Part shown: in pieces, positions 52,750-53,161 of the stretch
Layout: every line of letters starts with the position of its first letter
Numbering within the stretch: position 1 is the stretch's first letter
NCBI GenBank assembly: GCA_002869895.2
Contig: NEWP02000021.1
Span: 195,522-248,682, forward strand
Length of the DNA: 53,161 nucleotides
DNA from: Nitrospira sp. CG24E
Lineage (GTDB): Bacteria > Nitrospirota > Nitrospiria > Nitrospirales > Nitrospiraceae
Direction: 5' to 3'
Notes under the pieces: model-generated
Told to the model about the DNA's origin: nothing
What the model saw: only the letters and a program-made list of their open reading frames with translations
The model's database searches: none
Position numbers and translations under genes: made by a program

Positions 52750-53161
52750 TGAGTAATTTTCTTCAACGCTTTACTCCTCACCCCTTACCCCTCGCCCTCC
52801 TGTTACTACTGCTCCTGCTGACCACCGGCTGCTCCAATATCATTCGCTCCGGCCTGATGAACAGCAACACCATCTTCCTCGACCCCAACACCAACAGGAC
52901 TGTCTATACGCAGCTCCGCAACGCTTCGGAGAATCAACAGGTGACGTTGAACGAAGTGAACACAAAACTCGCGGCAAAGGGCTATCAACTGATCAAAGAT
53001 CCGCAGCAGGCGAACTATTGGATTCAGGCCAAGGTGATTTACTGCCACAAGGCCGCGGAGGGCGTGACGCCGGAAAGCGTGGCAAAAGCCGGAGCCGGCG
53101 CCGGGATCAGCAGCGGCGGTGCGGTGATGGCCTCTGCCGGTGATATGTCAGGGGGCGGGAT
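52749..53161 (+). CDS. TraT-like lipoprotein, cut by window edge
   Basis: The ATG at 52749 shares a base with the TGA of the previous gene (TGATG), so the two are translationally coupled. The 137 codons seen encode a lipoprotein signal (LALLLLLLLLTTGCSN, lipobox LTTGC) and the TraT pattern again: NSNTIFLDPNTNRTVYTQLR, TKLAAKGYQLIKDPQQANYW, a Gly/Ala-rich stretch. It is closely related to the upstream gene. The C-terminus lies beyond the window. Confidence 0.88.
   Translation, partial: MSNFLQRFTPHPLPLALLLLLLLLTTGCSNIIRSGLMNSNTIFLDPNTNRTVYTQLRNASENQQVTLNEVNTKLAAKGYQLIKDPQQANYWIQAKVIYCHKAAEGVTPESVAKAGAGAGISSGGAVMASAGDMSGGG

Noticed and set aside
52039-53161. TraT-like genes as proof of an integrated conjugative plasmid
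   Set aside because: No transfer, relaxase or integrase gene is visible, and TraT-like proteins occur in chromosomes.

Overview
The window is most simply read as bacterial chromosome from a Nitrospira-like member of the Nitrospirota. This is inferred from gene content, not from a search. The pointers are a 2-oxoacid:ferredoxin oxidoreductase operon with the extra epsilon subunit known from reverse-TCA-cycle bacteria, the LL-diaminopimelate aminotransferase route to lysine, many HEAT-repeat genes, a periplasmic cupredoxin, and a run rho-rpmE-prfA-prmC-murA-hisG-hisD-hisB. Base composition looks moderately GC-rich by eye, with AT-richer islets around 24.4-25.2 kb and 40.8-42.4 kb. I recognised no tRNA, rRNA, CRISPR array or intact transposase gene.

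Layout. 1-3.8 kb: porE-porA-porB-porG on the minus strand behind a perfect-consensus sigma70 promoter. 3.9-12 kb: mostly secreted or uncharacterised proteins, including FlgT_N/LPP20-like envelope proteins and a phosphodiesterase-fold protein that has lost its metal ligands. 12-17.5 kb: five consecutive HEAT-repeat genes, the first cut by an in-frame amber codon. 17.5-23.9 kb: UDP-glucose dehydrogenase, a CBS-domain protein, a membrane spermidine-synthase-like protein, a cupredoxin, thiD and a FlgO-like protein. 24.1-25.6 kb: an accessory islet with a lone DUF2283 protein and a wrecked AbiGi-like phage-defence gene. 25.6-32.7 kb: dapL, a glutamine amidotransferase, two paralogous methyltransferases, a PmtA-like methyltransferase and unknowns. 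32.8-40.7 kb: the conserved rho to hisB block. 40.8-43.9 kb: a second accessory islet with a HEPN-motif protein, an orphan MNT nucleotidyltransferase and a TumE/TumA toxin-antitoxin pair. 44.2-53.2 kb: a HugZ-like protein, ettA, a sugar-nucleotide reductase-like protein, lipoproteins, a Zn-ribbon regulator, a 720-residue envelope protein and two tandem TraT-like proteins, the second cut by the window edge.

The most unexpected non-coding signal is a family of roughly 120-bp palindromic intergenic repeats near 7.1, 14.6, 16.6, 21.9, 43.1 and 47.0 kb. Their central stem is kept by compensatory base changes between copies. Other repeat classes share the gaps: ACCAGA-type low-complexity hairpins, GTGAAGCG-type repeats, an AAGGTTAAGG hairpin and a 200-bp-period repeat at 25.4-25.6 kb.

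The two defence/toxin-antitoxin islets, the HEAT cluster with its amber codon, and the repeat family are the places most worth a second look.
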